A stretch of 64,000 nucleotides of DNA from Natrinema ejinorense (GTDB lineage: Archaea; Halobacteriota; Halobacteria; Halobacteriales; Natrialbaceae), in NCBI RefSeq assembly GCF_002494345.1, contig NZ_NXNI01000001.1:682001-746000 (forward strand), in the 5' to 3' direction. Below the pieces are notes generated by a model. It was given only the letters and a program-made list of their open reading frames with translations. It ran no database searches and had not been told where the DNA came from. Below, in pieces: positions 51,243 through 58,678 of the stretch. Position 1 is the first letter of the stretch. Every line of letters begins with the position of its first letter. The position numbers and the translations under genes are program-made.

Positions 51243-51597
51243 TGCTGACCCGATTCTTCGTAAGGGAGAGACTCTCAACTCCGGGGAGTACCTCACGATT
51301 TGTTACGAACTCCATCACGTCCTACTTCCCGAATTATCGGATGAGGGGTTCGTCGAGTTCGACAGGTTCGAAGACAAGGTACGGCGAGGAATGAAATTCA
51401 ACGAGGTACGTCGGTTTCTTGAACAGATCGATGACGATCATGACGAGTAACCTGGTCCTGTAATCGATTTGCTACTGAATGCGCGCTTTGGGCTTGCACG
51501 ACTACTTGAACAACTATCAGAACTGGCAGAACCCTCAGCGATCGATACGCAACTCTCATCGACCGGCTGTTTCAGGCGATAGTTCATCTGAAGAATG
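51243..51597 (+). other. Passenger segment between the IS6-like end and the right IS5 repeat
   Basis: These 355 bases hold a 5'-truncated DUF7344 gene (51244-51450) and a second short frame (about 51451-51570, containing LLLNARFGLARLLEQLSEL). Neither belongs to the IS5 transposase, whose gene ends at 50498. The segment is bounded by element ends on both sides and appears to be captured chromosomal DNA. Confidence 0.5.
51244..51450 (+). pseudogene. 5'-truncated DUF7344 gene fragment inside the IS island
   Basis: The frame enters from the IS6 terminal repeat and encodes ICYELHHVLLPELSDEGFVEF, then KFNEVRRFLEQIDDD, ending at TAA 51448-51450. It aligns with the C-terminal part of the DUF7344 protein at 847-1203 (RHTHLPKLADAGIVLF ... 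RFDRFLEETARLD). The N-terminal helix-turn-helix is missing, so it is a remnant cut by the IS6-like element. Confidence 0.6.
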
Positions 51598-51613
51598 GGA
51601 TTTCAACAGAGCC

Positions 51614-51621
51614 GTTTACCC
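51614..51621. repeat. Target-site duplication, right copy
   Basis: GTTTACCC matches the left copy at 49617-49624 and directly follows the right inverted repeat of the IS5-like element. The insertion lies about 90 bases beyond the 3' end of ychF. Confidence 0.85.
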
Positions 51622-51704
51622 CTTCTCTCGTTTGATCGTGAGCGTGACTGTGTCGATACCTGCTCCAGTATCGACTCGGGCCACCTCGAGATTATCGTAG
51701 ATTG

Positions 51705-52883
51705 TTAGTTGGTACTCACGATCTTGATCACGTCGCCTTCCTCGAGTTCGTACTCCTCGCCGATCTCTCGATTCGACTTGGCGTTGACCGCGTGGAGGTA
51801 GCCGTCGCCGATATCGGAGTGGACGCTGTAGGCGAGATCGACCGGCGTCGAGCCCTCGGGCAGCAGGAAGGCGTCGGGCAAGACGTTGCCGCTGCCGTCG
51901 GACCACTTCGAGGCGTCCTCGACCGGGTAGGCGGTGAGGTGCTCGAGCAGGTCGTAAACCGCATAATCGAGTGCCGTCTGGACCCCGGTGCCGCCCCACT
52001 CGGCCATGGTGTCCGCGAGGCCCGTTAGGGCCTCCCGTTGGGCGTCGTTGACGTCGTCGCCGATCGCGATCGTCTCGTCGCCGGGGTCGTACTCGACGAG
52101 TCCGTTGTCGGCTGCTCGGCGGAGCGCGAGTTCGCCCTCGGCGGTCGTGGGAATCACGGGTTTGTCCAGTTCGAGCAGGCGATCGACGTTCTCCTCGGGT
52201 GCGACGTCGATCTTGTTCGCCGCGACGACGATCGGTTTGGTCCGCCGGCGAACGTCACGGGCCAGCGCTTCGCGGTGCTCGTCCTCCCACTGGATGGGAT
52301 CGTCGGGATAGTCGAGATCCCGAAGGGTCATCGCGATCTGTTTCGGCGACGCGCCAAAGCCCGAGAGCATATCCGCCAGCGCGTCGTCGATGTCGAAATC
52401 GGGCGAGCGGGACTTGCGTTCGACCGACTCCCAGTTACGATCGACGATGCCCGCCAGCCAGAGGTCCATCTCCTCTTCGACGAAGTCGATGTCCTCGAGC
52501 GGGTCGTGCTCGCCGATGTCGACGGGTTCGCCCTTCTCGTTCGTGCCGCCCGAAGCGTCGACGACGTTGACGATGACGTCGGCGTTCGTGAGCTCGTCCA
52601 GAAACTGGTTGCCGAGCCCCTTCCCTTCGTGGGCACCGGGGACGAGCCCCGCCACGTCCAGGAGTTCGATCGGGACGTAGCGCTTGCCGCCCTCGCAGTT
52701 GTCCGCGTTACAGCGCTCCTCGCGCTCGAGACAGGGGCATTCCGTCCGGACGTAGCTCACCCCGCGGTTGGCGTCGATCGTCGTGAACGGATAGTTGGCG
52801 ACGTCGACCTCCGCCATCGTCGCCGCCGTGTAGAACGTGGACTTGCCGGCGTTTGGCTTCCCGGCAAGCGCGATCGAAAGCAT
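51705..52883 (-). CDS. ychF: YchF/OBG-like redox-regulated ATPase
   Basis: This 392-residue protein is an OBG-family P-loop NTPase. It has the G1 motif ALAGKPNAGKST (7-18), G2 around NYPFTTIDANRG, G3 LLDVAGLVPGA, and VVAANKID at the G4 position. A C-terminal TGS domain (about 320-392) ends EEGDVIKIVSTN. A cysteine cluster after G2 (RTECPCLEREERCNADNCEGG) is part of the archaeal form and could bind metal. YchF proteins associate with ribosomes and prefer ATP. The start is ATG 52883. The IS island is inserted just beyond its 3' end. Confidence 0.92.
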   Translation of the reverse strand: MLSIALAGKPNAGKSTFYTAATMAEVDVANYPFTTIDANRGVSYVRTECPCLEREERCNADNCEGGKRYVPIELLDVAGLVPGAHEGKGLGNQFLDELTNADVIVNVVDASGGTNEKGEPVDIGEHDPLEDIDFVEEEMDLWLAGIVDRNWESVERKSRSPDFDIDDALADMLSGFGASPKQIAMTLRDLDYPDDPIQWEDEHREALARDVRRRTKPIVVAANKIDVAPEENVDRLLELDKPVIPTTAEGELALRRAADNGLVEYDPGDETIAIGDDVNDAQREALTGLADTMAEWGGTGVQTALDYAVYDLLEHLTAYPVEDASKWSDGSGNVLPDAFLLPEGSTPVDLAYSVHSDIGDGYLHAVNAKSNREIGEEYELEEGDVIKIVSTN

Positions 52884-53003
52884 ACCGGTCCGTAGCCCCG
52901 TCGACAGGAATTGTCTTTCGATTCCGCGAATCCGACGGGAGCCGTCGTGGTGGAGTCGGCCACCGGTTCCCGTCGCGACCGTCGCAGGGGTCGATCCGAC
53001 TCG

Positions 53004-53741
53004 TTAGTCTCGGAGTTCGACGGCCATCATCACCTCGTCGACGTAGTGGCCGTCGAGTTTGTAGTGGTCTTCCCGGATCGCTTCGGTCTCCCACTCGTGT
53101 TCCTCGAGGAACGCGATCGCCTCGTCGTTGGTCGAGGGAACGCTCTGGTAGACCTTTTCGTACCCGTTAGAGCCGGCCCACTCGAGGCCCCGCGAGAGGA
53201 GGTGCGAGCCAAGGCCGTGGCCCTGATACTCCTCTAGGACCCCGACGGTGAGTTCGGCGGTGTGGCTCAACTTCTCGAGTTCCGGCGCGTGGAGGTGGAC
53301 CCAGCCGACGACCTCGTCCTCGACCGTCGCGACGAAGAACATCCGGGACTGGAGTTCGTTGTGCCGGAGCAGGGCGTCCTCGTGATCGATCTCGTCGGCG
53401 ACGCTCTCGGCCACGATGTAGGTCTTCTCTTCGGCGACCCGCCGGATCGCGCCGACGATCCCCGACAGGTCCTCCTGGCGCGCCGGCCGGATATGGAACT
53501 CGAGGTCGTCGGAGACGTACTCCTCCTCGGCACCGGCGTCGATCGTGACTCTGAGCTCCCCGTCGTCTTCCTCGAGACGGCCGTCCCGCTTGAGGATCGC
53601 GACGTGATGGCGGAACCCACCGGGGTCGAGGCCCAGGCGGTCCCGTGCCTCGTCGGGGTCGACGACCCCGTGTCGCTCGACGTACTCGTATATCCGTTTC
53701 CGGTCCGTGTGACCGAACTCGAGCGTATCTGTTGACGCCAT
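53004..53741 (-). CDS. Winged-helix-GNAT acetyltransferase fusion
   Basis: This 245-residue protein joins an N-terminal winged-helix-like module (about 8-60, RKRIYEYVERHGVVDPDEAR and GGFRHHVAILKRDGRL) to a GNAT acetyltransferase domain (about 85-245; IRPARQEDLSGIVGAIRR, acetyl-CoA loop EYQGHGLGSHLLSRGLEWA, then KVYQSVPSTNDEAIAFLEEHEWE). Substrate and DNA target are unknown; the fusion suggests acetylation linked to transcription control. ATG 53741 is at the start of the fold. It is divergent from the HExxH membrane protein gene. Confidence 0.85.
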   Translation of the reverse strand: MASTDTLEFGHTDRKRIYEYVERHGVVDPDEARDRLGLDPGGFRHHVAILKRDGRLEEDDGELRVTIDAGAEEEYVSDDLEFHIRPARQEDLSGIVGAIRRVAEEKTYIVAESVADEIDHEDALLRHNELQSRMFFVATVEDEVVGWVHLHAPELEKLSHTAELTVGVLEEYQGHGLGSHLLSRGLEWAGSNGYEKVYQSVPSTNDEAIAFLEEHEWETEAIREDHYKLDGHYVDEVMMAVELRD

Positions 53742-53931
53742 GCTACTTGCTACCACTTTCCAGTACTTAATCTTTGGCCGGCTGAAACGCTCGAACTCGC
53801 CGCTCTCCCGAGCGGACAATTAAATCGAAAACTGGTGCAGGCGGAAGGGTTTGGGCTGGCCGTTCTTCGGCCCGAGCGTGCGGGTCGTCTCCGCCTCGGC
53901 GGGCTCCCGAGGGGTGTGGCTCTCCGGTTCG

Positions 53932-54381
53932 ATGATCGACGCGAACGTGGTGGTCGCTGGCTGTGCGCTCGTCCTCGCGGTAGCGGTCGGGTTGGTTGCC
54001 CACGAGTGGACGCACGCGGCGGTGCTTCGACTCGCACGCGTCGAGTACTCCGTTTCCTACTTTCCTGGACGTTCCGACGGGATCCTCGGACTCCTCGTGG
54101 CACGTCCCTGGGCCGTCGTCTCGCCCCGGCCAACCGGCAGCGAATCTCCCTGGGCGCTCCGTCTGGCAGCACTCGCACCGTTCGTCCTCGCGGTTCCCGT
54201 CTTCGGACTGGCCGGTGCCGGCTACGTGACCACCGAGACACCGATCGTCGCCACGGCGGCTATCGGCTGGCTCGCCTGTGCGCTCCCGAGCCCGCAGGAC
54301 TTCTCGGTCGCCTTCCACGTCCATCGACTTCTCGAGGAGACCGCCGAATCGAACACCGTCGGCCCCGCTCGCGCCGATTGA
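53932..54381 (+). CDS. Small membrane protein with HExxH zinc-protease motif
   Basis: This 149-residue protein has hydrophobic helices at about 5-22, 80-105 and 108-130. Helix 1 ends in VGLVAHEWTHAAVLRLARVEY. HEWTH fits the HExxH zinc motif of intramembrane metalloproteases (M50 and DUF3267-type), where it also sits in a membrane helix near the N-terminus. A second motif, LACALPSPQDFSVAFHVHRL, supplies Asp and His that could complete the site. It is short for a protease, so activity is unproven. ATG 53932 puts the helix first; an earlier in-frame start at 53851 is not needed. Confidence 0.65.
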   Translation: MIDANVVVAGCALVLAVAVGLVAHEWTHAAVLRLARVEYSVSYFPGRSDGILGLLVARPWAVVSPRPTGSESPWALRLAALAPFVLAVPVFGLAGAGYVTTETPIVATAAIGWLACALPSPQDFSVAFHVHRLLEETAESNTVGPARAD

Positions 54382-54422
54382 CGATCGTCGGTTCTGTCCC
54401 TCAGCCGGCTGGCGACCCGAAC

Positions 54423-54974
54423 CTACGCGTGGAGCCAGCCCGTCGACCACGCATGTGCGCCCGTAACGATGGACATCGCGACGAGAACGATCCCTGTGGT
54501 GATGAGTCCGGAGATGGGGACGAGCCCTGCAGCGGTCGTACCGACCAACAGGGTACAGAGGGCGATCGTCGCCGCGTACCGCTGTGGCCACTGATCGGAG
54601 GGAGCGGGCTCACGAGCGGGATCGAGATAGGAGTCGAACTGTGCCGTTTGCGGCGTCGCTTCGACGACGCCACGGTCCTTGTCGTAGTTGATGATCCCGT
54701 GATTGTCGAGTTTCGGAAGGTGGGACTGATATAACGAAATGTAGACCCGCTGGCGTTCGTTGGAACTGAGACTCTCGACGCTCGTTCCCTGCTCCCAGGC
54801 GGCGACCTGTTCGGCGAGCTCCCGCAACCGGACCGGTTCCTCTCCGTCACGAACGTAGCGAATCACGTCTCGACGGCGTTTCGTCTGCAGGAGATGGTAG
54901 ATCTCGTCCAGCGATAGTTCCGGGGGGCTCTCGACCTCGTCGGACGCTCGCGCCGACTCGTCGGCGGTATCCAT
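54423..54974 (-). CDS. DUF7344 winged-helix protein with two C-terminal membrane helices
   Basis: This 183-residue protein has a classical DUF7344 domain: LSLDEIYHLLQTKRRRDVIRYV, RLRELAEQVAAWEQG, SSNERQRVYISLYQSHLPKL and HGIINYDKDRGVVEATPQT (about 20-115). Two hydrophobic helices follow near 135-152 and 156-175 (IALCTLLVGTTAAGLVPISG, TTGIVLVAMSIVTGA). The DNA-binding part would be held at the membrane. ATG 54974 is preferred over GTG 54992. It is convergent with the HExxH protein gene, 41 bases apart. Confidence 0.82.
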   Translation of the reverse strand: MDTADESARASDEVESPPELSLDEIYHLLQTKRRRDVIRYVRDGEEPVRLRELAEQVAAWEQGTSVESLSSNERQRVYISLYQSHLPKLDNHGIINYDKDRGVVEATPQTAQFDSYLDPAREPAPSDQWPQRYAATIALCTLLVGTTAAGLVPISGLITTGIVLVAMSIVTGAHAWSTGWLHA

Positions 54975-55403
54975 CCGGTTGCGTCCGATCACATCGAATC
55001 TCGCTGAACAATATTCTCGTCGAACAAATAAAACTACCCACTATTTACGGGCGACGTTCCGACAGGGCAAAAATCGAACTCCGGGCCGTGAGACGGCCCG
55101 TTATTGGCCCGATAGTGAAGCGGTCACACAGCCACGAATGACCGCGTCACGATGCGTGAGCACGGGTGATCCACCGGCGTTCACAACGCTTCGGCGTGTC
55201 GGGATCGGCATCACGCCGACGTTCTATTGTTACTACGTTCACTAATAAAGCTATTCATTGCCTCAAATTCGAGCGATAGATGGAGAATAGATTGTTTCCG
55301 TGCAGTAATATGCCCGTACGTTGTACGGATTGGCTCGGAGAACGGTTACCGAGACGGATCCGGATCGGGTTCGCAACGCGAGTCGACGACGAGCGTTCGA
55401 TTC
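54975..55403. other. 429-base intergenic region
   Basis: No gene was found. AT-rich stretches at about 55010-55045 (AACAAATAAAAC, the likely promoter of the DUF7344 gene) and 55235-55310 stand out. CGGGCCGT-GAG-ACGGCCCG (55082-55100) is a perfect 8-bp stem with a 3-base loop, possibly a terminator for the Bat-type gene. Confidence 0.5.
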
Positions 55404-56105
55404 TCAGGGATCGATCGTCATCGGGGCGGTTCCATCGGACAACTCCGCGCTGACGAGCGCGGCGTGACTCCGACGGAGCCGTTCGGAGAGCGCCTGATGT
55501 GAAATATCGAGTTCCGCGGCCAATTCCTTGAGTGTCACCCCTCTCGGGACGTCGAAATAGCCGAGTTCGTGGGCCTTGCAGATCGTTTCGTACTGCGTTT
55601 CGGTCAACGGTGTCCGTGCGCTCGCCAGGTCGTTGACGCCGCTGATTCTGGTGACGTCGACGCCGAATTCGTATTGCTCGAGGAGTTCGTGACACGTCGA
55701 GACCGACGCCCGGTCGTGAAAGAGCAGCTTCAGTTTCCAGCGACCCTCTCGGCCCTGGGCCGTCAGGATCGCGCCGTCGTTTTCCGTCACGATCTCCTCG
55801 AACAGCTTCACGCCGTCACCGAACTCGAGTCGGAAAAGCCACCGGTCGTGCTGGCCGATATCGGCTGCGTCGTCCGTCGTGGCGTTCGTCCCGTCAGCGG
55901 CCACGCTCGCGAGGACGTCGACGGACGGATCCGCCTCGAGCGCCCGCCTGAGGGTGTCGCGATCCGGACCACTCGCCCAGACGAGCGGCGGCGATCCACC
56001 GATCATGCCGCCGATCTGGAACTCGAACCCCGACACTCGATCGAACGTGCGAGCGAATCCGAGTCGATCGGTCGGAACCTCGAGTTCGACGACTGTAGTC
56101 ATCAT
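55404..56105 (-). CDS. Bat-type HTH_10 transcription regulator
   Basis: This 233-residue protein has an N-terminal Bat-like sensor/dimer domain (about 1-160; MTTVVELEVPTDRLGFAR, WLFRLEFGDGVKLFEEIV, KLKLLFHDRASVSTCHELL) and a C-terminal HTH_10 (about 175-225; LTETQYETICKAHELGYFDVPRG, ELAAELDISHQALSERLRRSH). Relatives regulate bacterio-opsin and metabolic genes. The start is one of two adjacent ATGs (56105 or 56102). A TATA-like CTATAC lies about 25 bases upstream on the minus strand, so the mRNA is probably leaderless. Targets are unknown. Confidence 0.87.
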   Translation of the reverse strand: MMTTVVELEVPTDRLGFARTFDRVSGFEFQIGGMIGGSPPLVWASGPDRDTLRRALEADPSVDVLASVAADGTNATTDDAADIGQHDRWLFRLEFGDGVKLFEEIVTENDGAILTAQGREGRWKLKLLFHDRASVSTCHELLEQYEFGVDVTRISGVNDLASARTPLTETQYETICKAHELGYFDVPRGVTLKELAAELDISHQALSERLRRSHAALVSAELSDGTAPMTIDP

Positions 56106-56636
56106 CGGGTTCCACCACAAAGACGTATAGACGGATTTGGTTTCCGGTAGCCTTTCCCGCAACCCAATTCCGATGACTGTCACTTCCGGGTGAGCCTCAG
56201 CTATCACAACCGATTGCACCACAGGAACGTCGAGACTGCTATTGACGACCGAAGGAGAACGGTCCGTAGCCCCAATATATAAATTCACAAACAAGTCTCG
56301 TGACTCCCTCCGGACACCACCCGAGCATCGGGGCCGATCCATCGCGTTCTCACTCCCTGCGACTCCCGGCCAGAGACAAGTACGATCCCGGTCTTCGTCC
56401 GGCTGGCCACGGGTGAGCGATCGACCGACAGGGACTGCACGGCATCACTCGCGTGGCCGCTTGCGTGGGGTGGGTGCCGACCGGGGGTCGAAACCGCGAG
56501 CTTCGTCGCTGCCTCGACCGTCACCGTGTTATGCGGTCGATTCGCACGGCTCTCTTCGGAAAGCAGGACTTTTAGCCACTGGTGGACTGGGATTCGTCAT
56601 GATGACTCGCGACTCGCTCGAGCGGAGGTGGCAGCG
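56106..56636. other. 531-base intergenic region between the Bat-type gene and purU
   Basis: No long gene fits. An AT-rich AATATATAAATTC lies at 56272-56284. The right end holds the purU promoter (CTTTTAG, 56568-56574), a 13-residue leader frame and a ribosome site, listed separately. The part from about 56300 to 56560 shows nothing I can assign. Confidence 0.45.
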
Positions 56637-56640
56637 ATGA
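56599..56640 (+). CDS. Possible 13-residue leaderless upstream peptide of purU
   Basis: ATG 56599 opens MMTRDSLERRWQR, ending at TGA 56638-56640, which overlaps the purU ATG (56637) as ATGA. A TATA-like CTTTTAG (56568-56574) lies about 28 bases upstream, so transcription may start right at this ATG. The frame contains the purU Shine-Dalgarno (GGAGGTG). It could couple or regulate purU translation. Confidence 0.35.
   Translation: MMTRDSLERRWQR
56624..56630 (+). promoter_or_regulatory. Shine-Dalgarno site of purU
   Basis: GGAGGTG lies 6 bases before ATG 56637 and sets the purU start. It is inside the 13-residue upstream frame. Confidence 0.7.
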
Positions 56641-57587
56641 CGACCGACGTGACCGAAATTACGGTGATCGGAGACGACGACACCGGGCTGGTTGCCAACG
56701 TGACCAGCCTCCTGTTCGAGCGTGGGATCAACATCGAGGACCTCGATCAGGCGGTCCGGGACGGCGTCTTCCGGATGTATCTCGCCGTCGACACCAGCGA
56801 GATGGTCTGTACGGAGGAGACGCTCCGCGAGGACCTTCACGACCTCGGCGACGACCTCGGACTGGACGTCCAGGTCCGGTTCCCCGCCGACCGCGAGACC
56901 CAGCAGATCGCCGTCCTCGTCACGAAGGAGAGCCACTGCCTCGAGGTGCTGTTCGAGGCCTGGGCCAACGATGAACTCGGCGCGGACATCGGGGTGGTCA
57001 TCGGCAACCACGACGATCTGCAGCCGCTGGCCGAACACTACGACGTCCCCTTCCACGACATCGGCGACGAGGGCGGCCAGCAAAACGAGGACCGACTCCT
57101 CGAACTCCTCGCGGAGTACGACGTCGACCTGATCGTCCTCGCGCGGTACATGCGGATTCTCAGCCCCAACGTCGTCTTCCGCTACGAGGACCGCATCATC
57201 AACGTCCATCCCTCCCTGCTGCCGGCGTTCCCCGGTGCGGAAGCCTATCGGCAGGCGATCGAAGAGGGCGTCCGCGTGGCCGGCGTCACCGCCCACTACG
57301 TCACGACCGACCTCGACCAGGGACCGATCATCACCCAGCGCGCGTTCGACGTCCCCGACGACGCGGATCTCGAGGGCATGAAACGCCGCGGTCAACCACT
57401 GGAGGCCGACGCCTTACTCGAGGCCGTCCAGCTCCACCTCAACGGCGACGTCTCCGTCCACCGCGGTCGGACCTCCGTCCGGGAGAACGGCACCCGCTAC
57501 CAGCTCGGTCTCCCCGAAGAGATCGAGGAGTTCACGCCCGATCGACCGGTCGACGGCATCGGCAGTGCGGTCGCCGACGACCAGTAA
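56637..57587 (+). CDS. purU: Formyltetrahydrofolate deformylase (PurU)
   Basis: This 316-residue protein has an N-terminal ACT domain (1-80, ITVIGDDDTGLVANVTSLLF) and a GART-type formyltransferase/hydrolase domain (about 85-270). Active-site segments are VLARYMRILSP, IINVHPSLLPAFPGAEAYRQ with the Asn-His pair, and ARVAGVTAHYV...DQGPII-like residues with the Asp. PurU hydrolyses 10-formyl-THF, giving formate for purine synthesis and balancing one-carbon folates; ACT domains bind Met or Gly in relatives. A C-terminal extension of about 45 residues exceeds bacterial PurU. Confidence 0.88.
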   Translation: MTTDVTEITVIGDDDTGLVANVTSLLFERGINIEDLDQAVRDGVFRMYLAVDTSEMVCTEETLREDLHDLGDDLGLDVQVRFPADRETQQIAVLVTKESHCLEVLFEAWANDELGADIGVVIGNHDDLQPLAEHYDVPFHDIGDEGGQQNEDRLLELLAEYDVDLIVLARYMRILSPNVVFRYEDRIINVHPSLLPAFPGAEAYRQAIEEGVRVAGVTAHYVTTDLDQGPIITQRAFDVPDDADLEGMKRRGQPLEADALLEAVQLHLNGDVSVHRGRTSVRENGTRYQLGLPEEIEEFTPDRPVDGIGSAVADDQ

Positions 57588-57630
57588 CGGACACCCCGCG
57601 GAGAGCGAGTCACCGCCCACGAACTACCGG

Positions 57631-58677
57631 TTACGACGAGTCGAGGACGGCACCCGTTCCCGGCCGTTCGAGGCCGGCGAGATCGATCCGGCCGTCGGGC
57701 ATCGGGACGCCGTCGGCGGGATCGTCGGCCAACAGCAAGGAGCCGTCGAGGTCGGCGTAATCGAGCAGCGGCGCGAGGTGACAGGCCGCCGCGATCGAGG
57801 CGTTCGATTCGGTCATACAGCCACACATGACCTCGAGACCGTGGGCACGGGCGGCACTGATCATCCGTCTGGCTTCCCGGAGCCCGCCACATTTCATGAG
57901 TTTCAGGTTCGCGATGTCACAGCGGTCCGCGATCTGCGGGATATCCGCGAGCGTCACGCAGGACTCGTCGGCGGCGATCGGCAGCGCCGAGCGCTCGTAG
58001 ACGAACTGCAGCCCCTCGGGATCCTCCGCGGGGACCGGCTGTTCGACGAACGCGAGGTCGAACTCCGCGAGCCGGTCGATCTTCGTGAGCGCTTCCTGGG
58101 GCGTCCAGGCCTCGTTCGCATCGACGAACAGCCGGGCGTCGGGCGCAACTGACCGGATCGTCCGGACGATCTCGAGATCTCGGCCGGTGCCGAGTTTGAC
58201 CTTGAGCGTCCCGTAGCCGCGGTCGACGGCCGTCGTCGCCTTCTCGCGCATCGTCTCGAGGTCGTCCAGCCCGATGGTGTAGGACGTTTCGAGGGTCTCG
58301 GTCGGGTCGAGTCCCCAGTATCGATACAGCGGGACGTCGAACCGTTTCGCGACGAGATCGTGTAAGGCGATGCTCACTGCGGTCCGAGCGGCCGGATTCC
58401 GCCGGACCGTCTCACGCATGCGACGCTCGATCCGCTCCAGTTGGTGAGGATCGCCGATGTCTTCGACGATCGCACAGAGGTCGGGCAGGACGGCCGCGAC
58501 GGTCGCGGCAGTCTCACCGTAGTGTGCCGACGGCGCTGCCGCGCCGACGCCGGTCGTTCCGTCGTCGGCCCGGATCCGGACGAGCACGATCTCGGTCTCG
58601 GTCGTCGTCCCGCGGGCGATCCCGAACGGATACTCGAGGGGAAGCGAGCGACGTTCGACGGCGGTCTCGAGGGACAT
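57631..58677 (-). CDS. dgcA: DgcA, N-acetyl-D-glutamate racemase (enolase superfamily)
   Basis: This 348-residue enolase-superfamily protein has the muconate-lactonising/dipeptide-epimerase layout: a capping domain (1-120), then the barrel with the KxK pair in GTLKVKLGTG, metal ligands in LFVDANEAW, FVEQPV and AADESC, and the opposing Lys in NLKLMKCGG. Alone it would be called dipeptide epimerase. The neighbour 1 base away encodes the DgcN-like DUF1611 protein, and that pair makes up the D-glutamate pathway described in marine proteobacteria and halophilic archaea. DgcA would racemise N-acetyl-D-glutamate to the L form. Confidence 0.82.
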   Translation of the reverse strand: MSLETAVERRSLPLEYPFGIARGTTTETEIVLVRIRADDGTTGVGAAAPSAHYGETAATVAAVLPDLCAIVEDIGDPHQLERIERRMRETVRRNPAARTAVSIALHDLVAKRFDVPLYRYWGLDPTETLETSYTIGLDDLETMREKATTAVDRGYGTLKVKLGTGRDLEIVRTIRSVAPDARLFVDANEAWTPQEALTKIDRLAEFDLAFVEQPVPAEDPEGLQFVYERSALPIAADESCVTLADIPQIADRCDIANLKLMKCGGLREARRMISAARAHGLEVMCGCMTESNASIAAACHLAPLLDYADLDGSLLLADDPADGVPMPDGRIDLAGLERPGTGAVLDSS

Positions 58678-58678
58678 C

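Larger units (their letters stand above)
49625..51613 (+). mobile_element. IS5-family insertion sequence interrupted by an IS6-like element
   Basis: The ends are a perfect 16-bp inverted repeat: GGCTCTGTTGAAATCC at 49625-49640 and GGATTTCAACAGAGCC at 51598-51613, flanked by the 8-bp duplication GTTTACCC. Inside are the IS5 transposase (49677-50498), a complete IS6-like element (50501-51242) and a passenger segment (51243-51597). Without the IS6-like element the host unit is 1247 bp. GC content is lower than in the surrounding chromosome. Confidence 0.88.

Noticed and set aside
51616-51704. Minus-strand tail ending IDTVTLTIKREKG just beyond ychF
   Set aside because: It looks coding-like, but it follows the ychF stop without a convincing start codon. 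It may be a remnant, and too little is left to call.
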